64,000 nucleotides of DNA from Leptidea sinapis (lineage: Eukaryota; Arthropoda; Insecta; Lepidoptera; Pieridae): NCBI RefSeq assembly GCF_905404315.1, contig NC_066269.1, positions 12,840,501-12,904,500 on the forward strand, in the 5' to 3' direction. Of the stretch, positions 51,646 to 62,649 are shown piece by piece. Below the pieces are notes generated by a model. It searched no databases, was not told where the DNA came from, and saw only the letters and a program-made list of their open reading frames with translations. The translations under genes were made by a program, and so were the position numbers. Numbering within the stretch: position 1 is the stretch's first letter; every line of letters begins with the position of its first letter.

Positions 51646-52480
51646 GGTTATTCAACCTATTCATGGATAGATGCATGAATGATGTGAGAGAAATGCAATG
51701 TGGAATCAATATGGAATGGGTTGTGTATTAAGTGCCTCTTGTACGCCGATGATCAAGTCATTTTTTCATCATCGGTAAATGAGTTGCAACAAATGATGGA
51801 CTGCTTGAACGGGAGCTCCAAAAAGAGAGAGGTTTGAAAGAAAATGCAAGAAAGACGAAAGTGATGGTATTTGAGAAGGATGAAAGGTTGACTGAGTGTA
51901 CTATCACGATTAAAGATGAAAGGGTAGAACAAGTTACAGAATTCGTATATTTGGGTAGCATGTTTACAAGAGACGGAATATATGAAGGTGATATTGAAAA
52001 GAGAGTGACTGCGGGAAACTGTGTGAATGGAGCGCTGCATGCCTTTATAAACGGTCAGACTGGGCCAATAGAAGCGCGAATGGTTGTACATAATGGAGTG
52101 CTTGTCGCCACGTTAATGTGTGGAAGTGAGGGTTGGGTATGGCAGAAGAAGCATAAAAGCAGAATTAACGCAGTTGAGATGCGATCACTGCGTAGTATGT
52201 GTGGGGTAAGACTGACTGATAGAATTCCGAATGCGGTAATACGAGCGCGCTGTGGTTTGAAAGAGGATGTTGTGACAAGGACTGAAAAAGGAATGCTGAA
52301 ATGGTTTGGACACGTGGATGGACGTTGCACGCGAATGAGTGAAGAAAGAATGACGCATCAAATATATAAGGCAAGTGTGTGTGGGCAAGTCGGTCGCGGG
52401 AGATAGAAGCAAATGGCATTCTATTGTCTCTGCCTACCCCGACGGGAACAAGGCGTGAGTGTGTGTATGTATGTATGTAA
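51646..52480 (+). mobile_element. LINE-R2 reverse transcriptase C-terminus and 3' end
   Basis: An early frame gives FMDRCMNDVREMQCGIN; the next gives LLYADDQVIFSSSVNELQQM with the YADD catalytic motif at 51742-51753. After a frameshift, a 190-codon open frame (51834-52406) reads NARKTKVMVFEKDER, EFVYLGSMFTRDG, INAVEMRSLRSMCGVRLTDR, KGMLKWFGHVDGR and stops after GQVGRGR, where other members go on to R-WHSIVSAYPDG, visible in the next frame at 52407-52455. The 3' end is (TGTA)n at 52461-52478. This is the end of a non-LTR element distinct from LINE-B/D/E; 5'-truncated. Confidence 0.8.
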
Positions 52481-52818
52481 CTATCGCATTGCCAGTGTAA
52501 GACATAGCTGTCACAAAAACCTAAAGCCAAAGCACTAATCCTGGCCTATTGTCATGCGTTGCCTAACAGAAAGACACTCTATCTAGACATATAAATTATC
52601 TAGGGAGTCATCGGTTCTACCCATTGCACCACTGATGCTTTGTTTAAAAGATTTTTCAATCCCTTAAAAAGTTTTTTATTTAAATGCGTAGGTAACAAAC
52701 ACAATAACTACTAAAAGTAGTTTATTTTGTATTAAATAAAGAAACAGATAAACAAATTAAGATAATGTTTACTTTATTTGAATTCATAAAATAATTAATA
52801 TTATCGCGAGTGTTACAC
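52481..52818. other. Intronic sequence, nothing recognised
   Basis: No gene or repeat family recognised. Confidence 0.4.
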
Positions 52819-53000
52819 ATTTAAATAAAACACTTTTAAAAGTTAAAACGCGTGTAATTGTATCTGTGTTTTTAGGTCGTTTTGTAACGTCGGGTTAAAT
52901 AAATTAAAAATAAAAATGTAAGTTTTACGCAAAAATCTAATGTATAAACACAGTTACATTTACACGCGTTTAATCCTTTAAAAGTGTTTTATTTAAAATA
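52819..53000. mobile_element. Foldback element, copy 2
   Basis: About 182 bp. The left arm has AAATAAAACACTTTTAAA and AAACGCGTGTAATTGT, the right arm mirrors it (ACATTTACACGCGTTTAATC, TTTAAAAGTGTTTTATTTAA). The loop holds AACGTCGGGTTAAATAAA, as in copy 1. Confidence 0.75.
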
Positions 53001-53783
53001 AATATTACCTTAAAAGGTTTATTTATAAAAGTAATACCTTATTTCTTAATTAAGCGTGCCTTAATATCAAACGACTGCTTGTTTATGCTCGAACCTCCCC
53101 AATATCTCGTCTTACCGAAACGCGATGCTCTCTGTTATATATTACGTGACATTAATTATTATATGAAACCCGGATAGCGATAAATTACTACAGCTACTAT
53201 AATTACGAAAATTATTTAATGCAAGTTTATTTTCAAACAGAATCCATGCAATTTTTCCCGTTTTCTTGTCTCATCCAATCTTTATCCGCGTCTTTACAAA
53301 CATCAACGAAGGAAGAGTTTTACAAAGTTTTGAAAGGTATAAAAAGATTTTCTTAGAACATCGCAAGAAGTTATACAAAATTGTTCTTGGCTGAGTAGTA
53401 ACTCAGTTAAGGACTTTTCTCCGCCCCCTTGCTATGAAAAGTCTTGTTTTATTCAGAATATTCTATCGGTTCCATTAAACTAAATAGTTCGATTATTGAA
53501 ACGAGCCGGCCTACTGTTTTGGATCGTTATGTTCGATTTGATGTTACCAAAGTGGCACGATTGTCGTGGTACGACAGAGCGTGATCGAATAAAGCACTAG
53601 AAATAGGTCGGAGCTAGAAAACTACATTTGGAAGAAAGCCAACTGAAGCCATGAGGATTTTTGTTTTTATTGTGCTATAACATTGTAGGTATGTCAACTT
53701 TTCTTTGTATGCTAACGTGAATGAGTCTCGAAGCTCATTTTGTAAGACTACTTGGGTTATCATGCAGATAATTAAATTGTTAG
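53001..53783. other. Intronic sequence, nothing recognised
   Basis: No recognisable repeat family or frame. It was checked for the missing 5' half of the mariner gene downstream and none was found. Confidence 0.4.
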
Positions 53784-54041
53784 CTTTTTATGCATTGACA
53801 ATAAGGTACGAGGCGAGCAAGGCTTTCAGCTGATGGTTATTGATACGCGCTACAATACCTCTCAGGATACTTGAAAAACCAAATAATTCTAGCGGCACGA
53901 CAATTGCACTCGTGACATGGTGAAGATGTTAAGTTAATGACACTAGCTACGGCGCCCTTCAGGCCGAAACACAGTAATGTTTACACATTACTGCTTCACG
54001 GCAAAAAAAGCGCCGTTTTGGTACCCATAATATAGCCGGCA
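53784..54041 (-). mobile_element. SINE-A copy, diverged
   Basis: TTTTTATGCATTGACAATAA tail side, GGCGAGCAAGGCTTTCAGCT, a shortened middle, and GTACCCATAATATAGCCGGC on the head side. It ends exactly where the mariner reading frame begins. Confidence 0.8.
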
Positions 54042-54530
54042 CGCCGCAACAGCGTCCTAAAGCAAAGCTTACCAATAAAAAGGTAATGGTAACTGTTTGG
54101 TGGTCTCAGCATGGTATTATTCACTATAGCTTTCTCCGATTTAGTCAAGCAATAACAGCAGATGTCTACTTTGCTGAACAACAATGACAGCAAAACTAGC
54201 AGAAACTCATGAATCGATCTTCGCCATTATTGCTTCATGATAACGCAATACCTCATACAACACAAGAAACCGATGTAACTCTACAGGAACTGCAATTAGA
54301 AACCATTCGCCACCATCTCTCTTCGCCAGACGTTGCTCAAACGGACTACCATTTTTTTCCGTGATTTGGACAATTTTCTATTTGATAAAAAGTTTTCTTC
54401 TCAGGATGCACTACAAAATGCTTTCACACAGTTTGTCGAATCTAGATCACTGTTCTATCGCATAGGCATAAATGACCTTCCTATTATATGTCAGCAATGT
54501 ATAGATAATCATGGTAATTATTTTGAATAA
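54042..54530 (+). pseudogene. Mariner transposase, C-terminal two thirds, inactive
   Basis: Frames give QQRPKAKLTNKKVMVTVWW, SQHGIIHYSFLRFSQAITAD, LLHDNAIPHTTQ (second catalytic Asp at 54239-54241), SSPDVAQTDYHFF (third Asp at 54329-54331), then FRDLDNFLFDKKFSSQDALQ and QQCIDNHGNYFE with a TAA stop. This is the mariner order; the strings resemble the mariner lineage related to human SETMAR. The two Asp are about 30 residues apart rather than the usual 34, so a few codons are lost. The N-terminal HTH and first Asp are missing, a stop interrupts at about 54168, and at least one frameshift lies near 54360. Confidence 0.8.
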
Positions 54531-54739
54531 ATAAATATGTTAAATTAACAAATAAAACGAACTTAAATTTTTCAGTACATATCGACAATTATACTTTAAC
54601 ATACTTTAACCCCTAATATTTTTGCTACCTACATTTTAGGTTTAAAAATATTTCTCAGACGATTATGCCGTTTGATAATAACAATTACGTGACATTAAAT
54701 ATTATATATATATTAAAATTGATAATAACTTAATCTTCC

Positions 54740-55225
54740 TCTTCTTCGGCGTTACACTCTTGTCAGAGTGGTCGTGGTCGTCACGTCGAGGTTAGTGGCC
54801 TGTTTCACAATGCGACGCCACTCGTCGCGAACTGCCGCTCTTCTCGTGCATTCATGCAGAGTACCGTCGACAGCTTGCCTCACTTGGTCCGTCCACCTCA
54901 TCGGGGACCTGCCTCGTGGTCTAGTGCCCTTGACTTTACCCTGCACTATTAAGCGTTCTATGGAGTCGCTTCCACGTCGCGATACATGCCCGAAAAAAGT
55001 GAGAATGCGAGCTTGTACGGTAGTTGACAGTCTCTGTTTGATGCCGAGCTCCTGAAGAATGGACTCATTGGTTCGGAATTCCCCACCTCGATATACCGAG
55101 CATTCTTCTCCAGCACCACATCTCAAAAGCATTGATCTTTTTCTTCTAACTTTCTCGTAGGGTCCATGTCTCAGCAGCGTAGAGGAATATGGGGAATATG
55201 AGAGCCCTTACAAGTCGTATTTTGG
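54740..55225 (-). mobile_element. LINE-R3 reverse transcriptase C-terminus
   Basis: The minus strand first gives TKIRLVRALIFPIFLYAAET then WTLRE, and after a frameshift a 126-codon frame: RTNESILQELGIKQRLSTTV, QARILTFFGHVSRRGSD, GKVKGTRPRGRSPMRWTDQV and AVDGTLHECTRRAAVRDEW. This is the C-terminal pattern of another non-LTR family. No 3' tail was recognised. Confidence 0.8.
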
Positions 55226-55636
55226 TGGTTATAACATATAATAATAAAATAACTTAATAGTAAATAAAATTTCCACTCTTGCTGTAACTAACAATTTTAA
55301 AGCTGGTGATAGTAATTTAAAATTAAACTTCGTTACCGAAATGACATTTTAATTTAAAACTGTCGAATATATTAAGTATTTTGTGTTAAAATATAGTACG
55401 GTTTTTTCAAACAGTTAATGAAAATTTTATGAGCGGCTTCGGAACATATTGTGAAAATTCAAAAAGGTTGTGACGGGTTAAAGAATATTTAAACGCTTTT
55501 TCGGGACTGATTCAGTAATTTATTAACTGTTAACGGTTCGATTCAAATGTGTTCAATAAAATATGGAGCGTGAATTTCAAAAGTGCAAGGGAACAGACTG
55601 ATTAAATTAACAATAAAATGCAATTATACATCAAAA
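55226..55636. other. Intronic sequence, nothing recognised
   Basis: A+T-rich, no family match. Confidence 0.4.
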
Positions 55637-55936
55637 GAATGAAGTGACACGACCAGGACGTTCAGCTGTTGGTAATTGACACGCCCTGCCCATTACAATG
55701 CCGCTCGGGATTATTGAAAAACCCAAAAACTCTCAGCAGCACTACAACAGCGCTCGTCACCTTGAGACATATTTATTAAGTTGTCAAGTCTCATTTGCCC
55801 AGTAATTTCACTAGCTACGGCGCCCTTCAGACCGAAACACAATAATGTTTACACATTACTGCTTCACAGCAGAAATAGGCGCCGTTGTGGTGCCCATAAT
55901 CTAGCCGGAGTCCGGTGCAAAAGAGCCTCCAACAGG
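55637..55936 (-). mobile_element. SINE-A copy, left arm of an inverted pair
   Basis: ACACGACCAGGACGTTCAGC through all hairpin blocks to AAGAGCCTCCAACAGGTG on the head side. Only about 10 bp separate it from the next, oppositely oriented copy. Confidence 0.8.
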
Positions 55937-55945
55937 TGAAAGTAA

Positions 55946-56148
55946 AGTAAACATTAATATGTTTCGGTCTGAAGGGCGCCGTAGCTAGTGAAATTACTGG
56001 GCAAACAAGACAACATCTTACGTCTCCAGGTGACGAGCGCAATTATAGTGCCGTTCAGAATGTTTGAGTTTTTCAAGAATCCTGAGCGGTATCAAATACC
56101 AGCAGCTGAATTCCTTGCTCAGCTCGTCCTTTGTTAATATTAAAAAAG
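55946..56148 (+). mobile_element. SINE-A copy, right arm of an inverted pair
   Basis: Starts inside the family (TAAACATTAATATGTTTCGG) and runs to CAGCTGAATTCCTTGCTCAG, CTCGTCCTTTGTTAATATTA and an A run. Head missing. Confidence 0.8.
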
Positions 56149-56149
56149 A

Positions 56150-56200
56150 ATAGGAGGACAAACGAGCGTACGGGTCACCTAGTGTTAAGTGATGAATCGC
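56150..56200 (-). mobile_element. LINE-B tail shred
   Basis: TAGGAGGACAAACGAGCGTA and GGGTCACCTAGTGTTAAGTG, the reverse of the last 50 bp of the family, abut the SINE-A tail directly. Confidence 0.7.
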
Positions 56201-56254
56201 CTCTTGCCGATGGCGGTGCCTTAAGCAGATCACACCGCACCGACTACTAGTACT

Positions 56255-56335
56255 CTTCTATCTTCTTCTTCTTCTACCGGATCACTTTCCACTTTTCACT
56301 ACTTCTTCTTCTCTTCCTTCTTTTCCTTTTCACTT
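56255..56335. repeat. Pyrimidine tract (CTTCTT)n-like
   Basis: TCTTCTTCTTCTTCTACC and ACTTCTTCTTCTCTTCCTTC with few purines over about 80 bp. Confidence 0.75.
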
Positions 56336-56382
56336 TCGAGTCTGAACTAGAACTGCCGTAGGCCATGCTTAGTATGGCTTAC

Positions 56383-56475
56383 ACTCGAACGGTTGGCTCA
56401 GTTGAAGAGAGCGCTTGCACGGAACGCGAGGTCGCGGGTTCGAGTCCCGCGTCGTTCATAAAATTTTGTATTCAG
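56383..56475 (+). mobile_element. SINE-T1 head fragment
   Basis: tRNA-like head: GAACGGTTGGCTCAGTTGAA, anticodon-arm region GCTTGCACGGAACGCGAGG, and a good T-arm GCGGGTTCGAGTCCCGC followed by GTCGTTC that pairs with the acceptor start. The leader and most of the tail are missing. Confidence 0.7.
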
Positions 56476-57150
56476 TTAGCTGAATTATGATAGAAATGGT
56501 CAAGATGACCAAATAATGTCAGGGCGTCGAATTTGAGTGTCGGTGTGCCCTCTCGTCGTTAAAATTTAGTCTGATAGTTTTCCTCACGCGCCAAAAAGTA
56601 TAACCTTTAAGAAAACATTAGTAATAATATGTTTGCCAAATTCTGGTAACCAAGACAACAGAAATCTTAGATTTATTTCAATATTTATTTAGATTAGTTA
56701 TAACTAACTATTGCTGGTAATATTTAACATTTCAATTACTCACTCATATTTAGAATATCGTGCACTTATTTTTACACGAGTTTTATGACACAATATTGAT
56801 GGAGGAGTTCTGTCAAGCGTATGGCTTTCTACAACTAAAGGCAGCTTTTAATTTTATATACATATAAGGACATATCATTCACAGTCTGATGACAAAGAGG
56901 ATGTAAATACTACGTAATAAGAGGCGGAACTCCTTAAGTAAAAATGAAACTTTAGTATGATACGTGCTGTCAAATAAATAGTAGTAATTACAGTATCGCG
57001 ATTGGCCACGAAGTATAATCCAGCTAAGTTTAAATGCGAATAGTTGCTTAAAACGTAGTGCATTTCGGCTATCTCTGTTTTTTACAAGATTATATAGCCT
57101 TCATCTGTCAATCTATCAATGACCGCATGTTTCGTACAATTTCGCTAGGT
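56476..57150. other. Intronic sequence, nothing recognised
   Basis: No gene or repeat family recognised. Confidence 0.4.
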
Positions 57151-57154
57151 TGGT

Positions 57155-57365
57155 ATGATGGCGGAACGGCAAAAGTGTGCTTAAAGACAGGGCATTTTCT
57201 CCTTAGTCAACTGTGACTGTTCAAATCGTGTTTTAAAAATGTTAACCTAATATATGTTTTACATTGCTGCTTATAAACCAAAAATATTTCAAACAACGTG
57301 AGTAAATGCGGCAATCTATAGATAAAGCAGTCGAAGCTTATTATGGTGTACTTTATGACATTTTC
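57155..57365. repeat. Dispersed repeat shared with 40020-40210
   Basis: GCGGAACGGCAAAAGTGTGC then CTTAAAGACAGGGC, GCTGCTTATAAACC and TTATGGTGTACTTTATGACA. Slightly longer than the first copy. Confidence 0.55.
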
Positions 57366-57404
57366 TATATTTTGGCTTTGTTTTTACATGCTTTTTATAA
57401 GCTT

Positions 57405-57520
57405 CACCTGACTCATTTGCGCGCGATTTTGACCCACTTTAAATGGCCAGATTTCGTTCAAAGTTCATAGATTTGATAACAATACATTAATTTGATAAAA
57501 TTATTCCATTTTCAAATTGC
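57405..57520. repeat. Dispersed repeat shared with 23415-23560
   Basis: GACTCATTTGCGCGCGATTT, TGACCCACTTTAAATGGCCA and ACATTAATTTGATAAAATTA. Located between the preceding repeat and the TIR element; the three may be parts of one larger mobile unit. Confidence 0.55.
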
Positions 57521-57624
57521 AAATGAGATTTTTGTAAATTTATATAATTTTCATCCATTTTTTAGTTCAGCTTTCTATTAAACGCATATTTTTTAGTTTT
57601 TTTTTAACTACTATATATTATACA

Positions 57625-58009
57625 AACGGACGAGTAAAAAAAATAAGGACTCCGCGCCGTGATATTAACAAGTGAAGCACCTTTATGCGAGTGTGTGTGC
57701 ATTTACGGGGGATACCAGCTAACACAAATTATGTCCCGTAATTAGTCATAGTATTATATAGCCACATTTCTTTTCACTCCGATTTTTTATTTTTCCTTAA
57801 TTTTTCAATACACAGCACATTTTAAAATAATTTATTGCGACGTAAACTGATCCGTCACAGACGATGGCTGATGTCATAATAGCGGCTGATCGGCTTATAT
57901 CAGTGTAAGTGTGTACGTTGGGCTGTGTATTTACACGTTAACTGGCTTGTTTTGATGCGTCACTGTTATGTTAGGTGACACGGAGTCCTTATTTTTTTAC
58001 TCGTCCGTG
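57625..58009. mobile_element. TIR element with 8-bp target duplication, copy 2
   Basis: 385 bp; inverted ends ACGGACGAGTAAAAAAAATA..GGACTCCG and CGGAGTCCTTATTTTTTTAC..TCGTCCGTG. Flanking octamers ATTATACA and GTTATACG agree in 6 of 8, consistent with an aged 8-bp target duplication. Interior matches copy 1 (GTGATATTAACAAGTGAAGC, ATTTACGGGGGATAC, GTATTTACACGTTAACTGGC). Confidence 0.8.
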
Positions 58010-58017
58010 GTTATACG

Positions 58018-58412
58018 ACGTGATATGTCTATATGTATAGAACATCATTGTTTTCAACACGTAAACAATATTATTCGATATATAATAATGATTCACGAAA
58101 CTAATTATTTTGTGTCACTATATCACAGGTTCTGAAATTACTTTCACCAAATTAATTATACTATGGTGTCACGAGTATCGCTATGTTATTGCCCTAACGG
58201 TTTCTCTCCCTAATGATAACCTCGATAAGTAATTACAACCTCAACAGGGTTCATTTATTGTATAAATGTATTTTAGTTGCGTTTGTATACGATAGCATAG
58301 ATATAATTACATATTATTAAACGGAATTGTAACATGCAATTAAGAACAAGGTAAAAAAATTCATATAAGTAATATTCGTACTTAATTATACTTTATTAAA
58401 TGTTTTGCTATG
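58018..58412. other. Intronic sequence, nothing recognised
   Basis: A+T-rich, no family match. Confidence 0.4.
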
Positions 58413-58674
58413 TTTTTTATGACAATAAGGGTCGAGACGAGCAGGTCGTTCTGATGATGGTTATTGATACGCCCTGCCCATTACAATACAGTGCCGCTCA
58501 GGATTCTTGAAAAACCCAATAATTCTGAGCAGCAATACAATTGCGCTCGTTACCTTAAGACATGAGATATTAAGTATCATTTGCCCAGTAATTTCACTAG
58601 CTACGGCGCCCTTTAGACCGAAACACAATATTGCTTACACATTACTCCTTCACGGCAGAAAAAGCCGTTGTGAC
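58413..58674 (-). mobile_element. SINE-A copy, head-truncated
   Basis: TTTTTTATGACAATAAGGGT tail side to CACGGCAGAAAAAGCCGTTG; the last about 60 bp of the head are absent. Confidence 0.8.
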
Positions 58675-58689
58675 AATGTTTGACATATT

Positions 58690-59110
58690 ATGGTTGCCAA
58701 ACGTGTAAGCTTACTGCTGAAACAAGAAAAAAGGTAAGCGATCCAGGTTCCTTATCAGGAGTATGCTAAAGATAGGAACCTGGATAAAATACGATACATT
58801 AAAATAAGAAAAAAACTAAAGCAACAAACTCTCTGAAATATGCACAAAAATTGAAATGGAAGTAGGCAGGACATGTTGCGCGGTTAACAGATCCGAGATG
58901 GACCAAAAAATCAAAAATCTGGAACGGCCTACAAAGAACAAGATATAGACCTATTACAAGATGGGAAGATGATATTAAAGCAATAGCTGGTCCAAACTGG
59001 AGACAATTAGCTGAAGACAGAGTAAAAAGGGCATGGAGGAGGCCTTCACCCATTATGGGGTTCCGGTAGATTAAATAAAAATTAAGTAACTAAAAATACT
59101 ATGATATAAT
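58690..59110 (+). mobile_element. LINE-R4 reverse transcriptase C-terminus and 3' end
   Basis: Frames read TYGCQTCKLTAETRKK-like near the start, then SLKYAQKLKWK, AGHVARLTDPRWTKKSKIWN, RYRPITRWEDDIKAIAGPNW, RQLAEDRVKRAWRR and EAFTHYGVPVD with a TAG/TAA stop. This is the WAGH...RP..RW.DD.....G..W...A.DR..W end of non-LTR elements; TGG for Trp before AGH is now TAG. A 3' UTR of about 45 bp follows. Confidence 0.75.
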
Positions 59111-59147
59111 ACATAGGATACACATAAAATTATATAAAGTAAGAGAC

Positions 59148-59447
59148 ACACAGGATGCCGGCTAGATTATGGGTACCACAACGTCTGACCAAATTTCTAA
59201 CGTGAAGCATTAATGTGTAAACATTACTGTGTTTCGGTCTGAAAGGCAACTTATCTAGTGAAATTGCTGGGCAAATGAGACTTGACAACTTATCTCTCAA
59301 GGTGACGAACGCAGTTGTAGTACCGCTCAGAATTTTTGTATTTTTCAAGAATCCTGAGTGGTACTGCATTGCAGCTGCAGGGCAGGTCGTATAAAATACC
59401 ATGAGCTCAACGTCCTACTCGTCTCGTCCCTTATCTTCATAAAAAAC
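59148..59447 (+). mobile_element. SINE-A copy
   Basis: Starts CACACAGGATGCCGGCTAGA, the GGCGCCTATTTCTGCC block is replaced by TCTGACCAAATTTCTAACG, and it ends CTACTCGTCTCGTCCCTTAT then CTTCATAAAAAA. Confidence 0.85.
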
Positions 59448-59970
59448 AACAACTTCATAAAGAACAAATAAATCACATAGAATAAACTTAACAAAACGAA
59501 TACATCCATAGAGTTCAAGAAATGTAAATTTACTGGAAATAAAAGGCTTTTTTATTTTTATTTTATTTTTAATGTATGCCTTAAAATCGATTTAAGTAGT
59601 TATTTAGTGATGAAAAGTCAATCACATATTGTGAGTTAGCTCGCGACTGTAATAGTTCACTTAAGATGTTTAAACGAGAGGTCGGTACACAATCATCATG
59701 AATTAAAGTACAGTCAAGTAAGAAACTTGAAGCTTGAAATGTCGCGAACACAACCGCAATAGGTTAAGTGGAATTTAGATTGCTTTCTGTAACTTTGAGA
59801 TTCCAAATTCTATAAGTATTTGACTTAACTAAGTAGTTTCTTCATTTCGTATTCGAATGTGCTTGGCTTGTCTCCTTGCGATATAAGTATGTAAATTATT
59901 TAACTATAGTGTAGGTACCTTAATATCATCAAGATTAGATTGTTAAGTCATATTTGGTTGGTTTTGGTGA
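59448..59970. other. Intronic sequence, nothing recognised
   Basis: A poly-T-rich TTTTTATTTTTATTTTATTT stretch near 59547; no family match. Confidence 0.35.
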
Positions 59971-59974
59971 TATT

Positions 59975-60600
59975 CTCAAATCAAATCAAAATATTTTATT
60001 GCAACACACAACACACACACACATTTACAGTAGGATGGTTGGTACATTAATGGGTAGACAATATGTGACGCCCTGCAAGGGCACAGCAACGTTATACATA
60101 AAATAAATAAGTCTTATACATTTTATACATTCTTATACTATATTGTAACTAATTCTCACACTTAGTGTAATTAAAAAAATCGGGTAAATCGTAGAACCAT
60201 TTTGAAACTAAAAAATTTTTAAGATGTCTTTTAAATAGAGAAGGCTTCTCTTTATTTTTAATTTCGTTTGGGATGTGATTATAAATTTTTATTGCCATTT
60301 GATGACACTAATGACATTTAATTTGTTTAAATTTCTATTATTACGCTTATTATTTGGTAGTGTTGAGTATAAGTCCGAATGTTTTTTAATAAATTTACAT
60401 GCTTCTAGGATGTAAATTGAATTAAGAGTTAAAATTTTGTGTTTAATAAAATATGGTCTACATGAATCCATCTGCTGGATATTTTCTAAAATTCTGATAC
60501 ATTTTTTCTATTGAATAAATATATCTTTTATTTCACTACAGTTTCCCCATATTAATATTCCATATGATAATTTAGAATGTGCATATGCATAATATGCATA
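59975..60600 (-). mobile_element. LINE-J reverse transcriptase C-terminus and 3' end
   Basis: Minus-strand frames read SYGILIWGNCSEIKDIFIQ, RILENIQQMDSCRPYFIKHK and ILTLNSIYILEACKFIKKHS, then AIKIYNHIPNEIKNKEK and SLFKRHLKNFLVSKWFYD. This is the Jockey/CR1-type C-terminus (YGI-FWG, Q--C-R, S-RP-F----I---PS-YI-E...IYN-LP--IK). It ends AATAAAATATTTTGATTTGA with a GATTTGA tail. Several stops. Confidence 0.75.
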
Positions 60601-61087
60601 TGCATATGCATTGTTTTATTATATTGTTAGTTTTTTGAAACTCAAATTTTTAATATTTTATTAAGCATGCTAACAATACATATAAGAATAATCTGAGGAT
60701 CAATTAAAAACAAAAAGCTAATATTATGAGATTTTATATTACATATGCAATCCAAAACAGTTGTATTAGCTTAGAAAATATTCACATTCACCCAGCGAGG
60801 GAATTGTTTGATGTTTTCGTGAGATTTTTAGTTAATTAATTTTTATCTAAGGTAAAAAATATGTCATTCAATTAAAAAGGAAAACTCAAATTACCTTAAT
60901 TAGGCCAAATTAATGCTATGTTTACTATGGCTTCAGTATCGTGACTCGACGAACAAGAAGCCACACATTTTTTTTTATGATCACCGAGGTAATATTATAT
61001 CAGAAAAATATAAAATATGATTATAAGAGCGATCGAACGAAGCAGCCTTATAATTAATGATGTTTAAAAAAATAGGTCACATAACTT

Positions 61088-61241
61088 ATTTAAATAAAAC
61101 ACTTTTAAAGGATTAAAACACGTGTCATTGTAACTGTGTTTTACATTAGATTTACAGGGGTCCCATTGAATACGAGGAATCTGGAAAGGTCTTGAAACGT
61201 CGAGTTAAATAAAATAACAACAAAAATGTAACTTTTACGCG
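61088..61241. mobile_element. Foldback element, copy 3, one arm only
   Basis: The left arm ATTTAAATAAAACACTTTTA..AAGGATTAAAACACGTG and the TCTGGAAAGGTCTTGAAACG, GTCGAGTTAAATAAAATAAC loop are present. The right arm is missing after ACTTTTACGC. Confidence 0.7.
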
Positions 61242-61648
61242 TCGTAATACTACGCCTTAAGTATGTGTCCACCGAAGATTGGCCCACATTGCCCTCCTGA
61301 CCAAACGATGCATTTAATCAGCAATGTAAAATTCTACTTAAACCAATTCGACACGTTTTTCGCTTGTACACGCGGCATTCTCATAAGATGTTGACTCGCC
61401 GAATTTTGGAACGACAGTCACGTCTAATTCCACATCATAACATACAAGGCGAAATTATCTCTGGACCTCGCTGGAACTTTCCCCTTTCACCCCCTCGCAC
61501 TCGTCCTGTTGCGTCAGTACAGTTTGCAGTTTCATTACCGTTAGGTACATGCCGTGATATTTACATTGTTTTGAATTTTTCATTGTTACGATTTTACTTT
61601 TGATGTTGATAGTTTCGTAGTTACTATTGTTCTGTGCCGCTATAATAG
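61242..61648. other. Unclassified; short open frame
   Basis: A + strand frame (HKMLTRRILERQSRLIPHHN, then GEIISGPRWNFPLSPPRTRP) spans 61364-61603 in less A+T-rich DNA. I do not recognise it and see no splice sites that would make it an exon. Confidence 0.25.
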
Positions 61649-61798
61649 TTTTTATTATGAAAATAAGAGACGAGACGAGCAGAACTTTCAGTTGATGGTA
61701 ATTGATATGCCCTGCCTATTACAGTGCAGTGCCGCGCAGGATTCTTGAAAAACACAAAAATTCTTGCTACGGCGCTCTTCAGACCGAAATACAATAAC
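61649..61798 (-). mobile_element. SINE-A copy with internal deletion
   Basis: Tail side ATTATGAAAATAAGAGACGA, middle to CACAAAAATTCTT, then jumps to GCTACGGCGCTCTTCAGACC and ends at CAATAACGG. Confidence 0.75.
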
Positions 61799-62649
61799 GG
61801 TATGTTACCAATGACGTTCTATATATACTTCTTTGATGTTGTAGATAATTAATACTTTGATCAGAGGCCCTTTACCAATGATGTAATGGGCCTTTTGTGA
61901 TCACGAAGCATAAAGTTAGCCACAGATATCGTCTGTTTATGATTGATGCGGCAATTATCTATATTCAATCACAACCCTAAATTTCCGCTTCGAGGGTCAT
62001 GTTTCTAAACTTTCAATGGTTTTTTAAATCAATCTTTGAAAGAATTGATTGTTATGGATGTGATAGTTAACGAGCGGGACACTTCTTTGTTTTTTTTTTT
62101 CCTTTTTTGAAGTAAAACTGCTTGAATCGCGGCCTCGAGGTAACTGGAAGACAATGCAACGAAAGTCAGTTACGGCAAGATGGCGTCACGTCGGTTTTTG
62201 TTTTCTTCGTCCATTATAAGGACAGACAAAGGGTTCGAACCCATACAGCCATGTTTGTTAATATTCAATAACAACGTCATATTGATGTGTGATAATAATC
62301 TAACCTTCAATTCTCATAATCAATTATTTTTTTAATGATTAAAAATTTTAAAACGTGCAAGTTGTATCAATGAATTATAAATAGAATAATATAAAATGAA
62401 AATAACAATCTGTTAGATGAAATGGTGGATGGAATCCCTCGAACATTTTTCTAATTCATCAGGAAAAAAGAAAATAAGAGAAAATCAAGAACCTGATTAT
62501 GACTTGACCTGTACAAAGTTTTATTGTTTATTTTCTAATGAATTGTATAAATATCCTAGCTTTTCAGCAATACGTGAGTGCTTAGTTTGTAACAAGGCTT
62601 TAATTATTTTATATAACTATAATGTATTCCTTAAACATTTGTTTTGAAC
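61799..62649. other. Intronic sequence, nothing firm
   Basis: A poly-T then TTTTTTGAAGTAAAACTGCT patch at 62090-62120 resembles 51405-51430 and 35030-35045, so it may be a shared repeat edge. A 76-codon frame at 62417 has no known motif. Confidence 0.35.

Noticed and set aside
52055..52530. Minus-strand frames of 75-121 codons at 52.1-52.5 kb
   Set aside because: Antisense to the LINE-R2 reverse transcriptase frame on the + strand, which has the recognised motifs.
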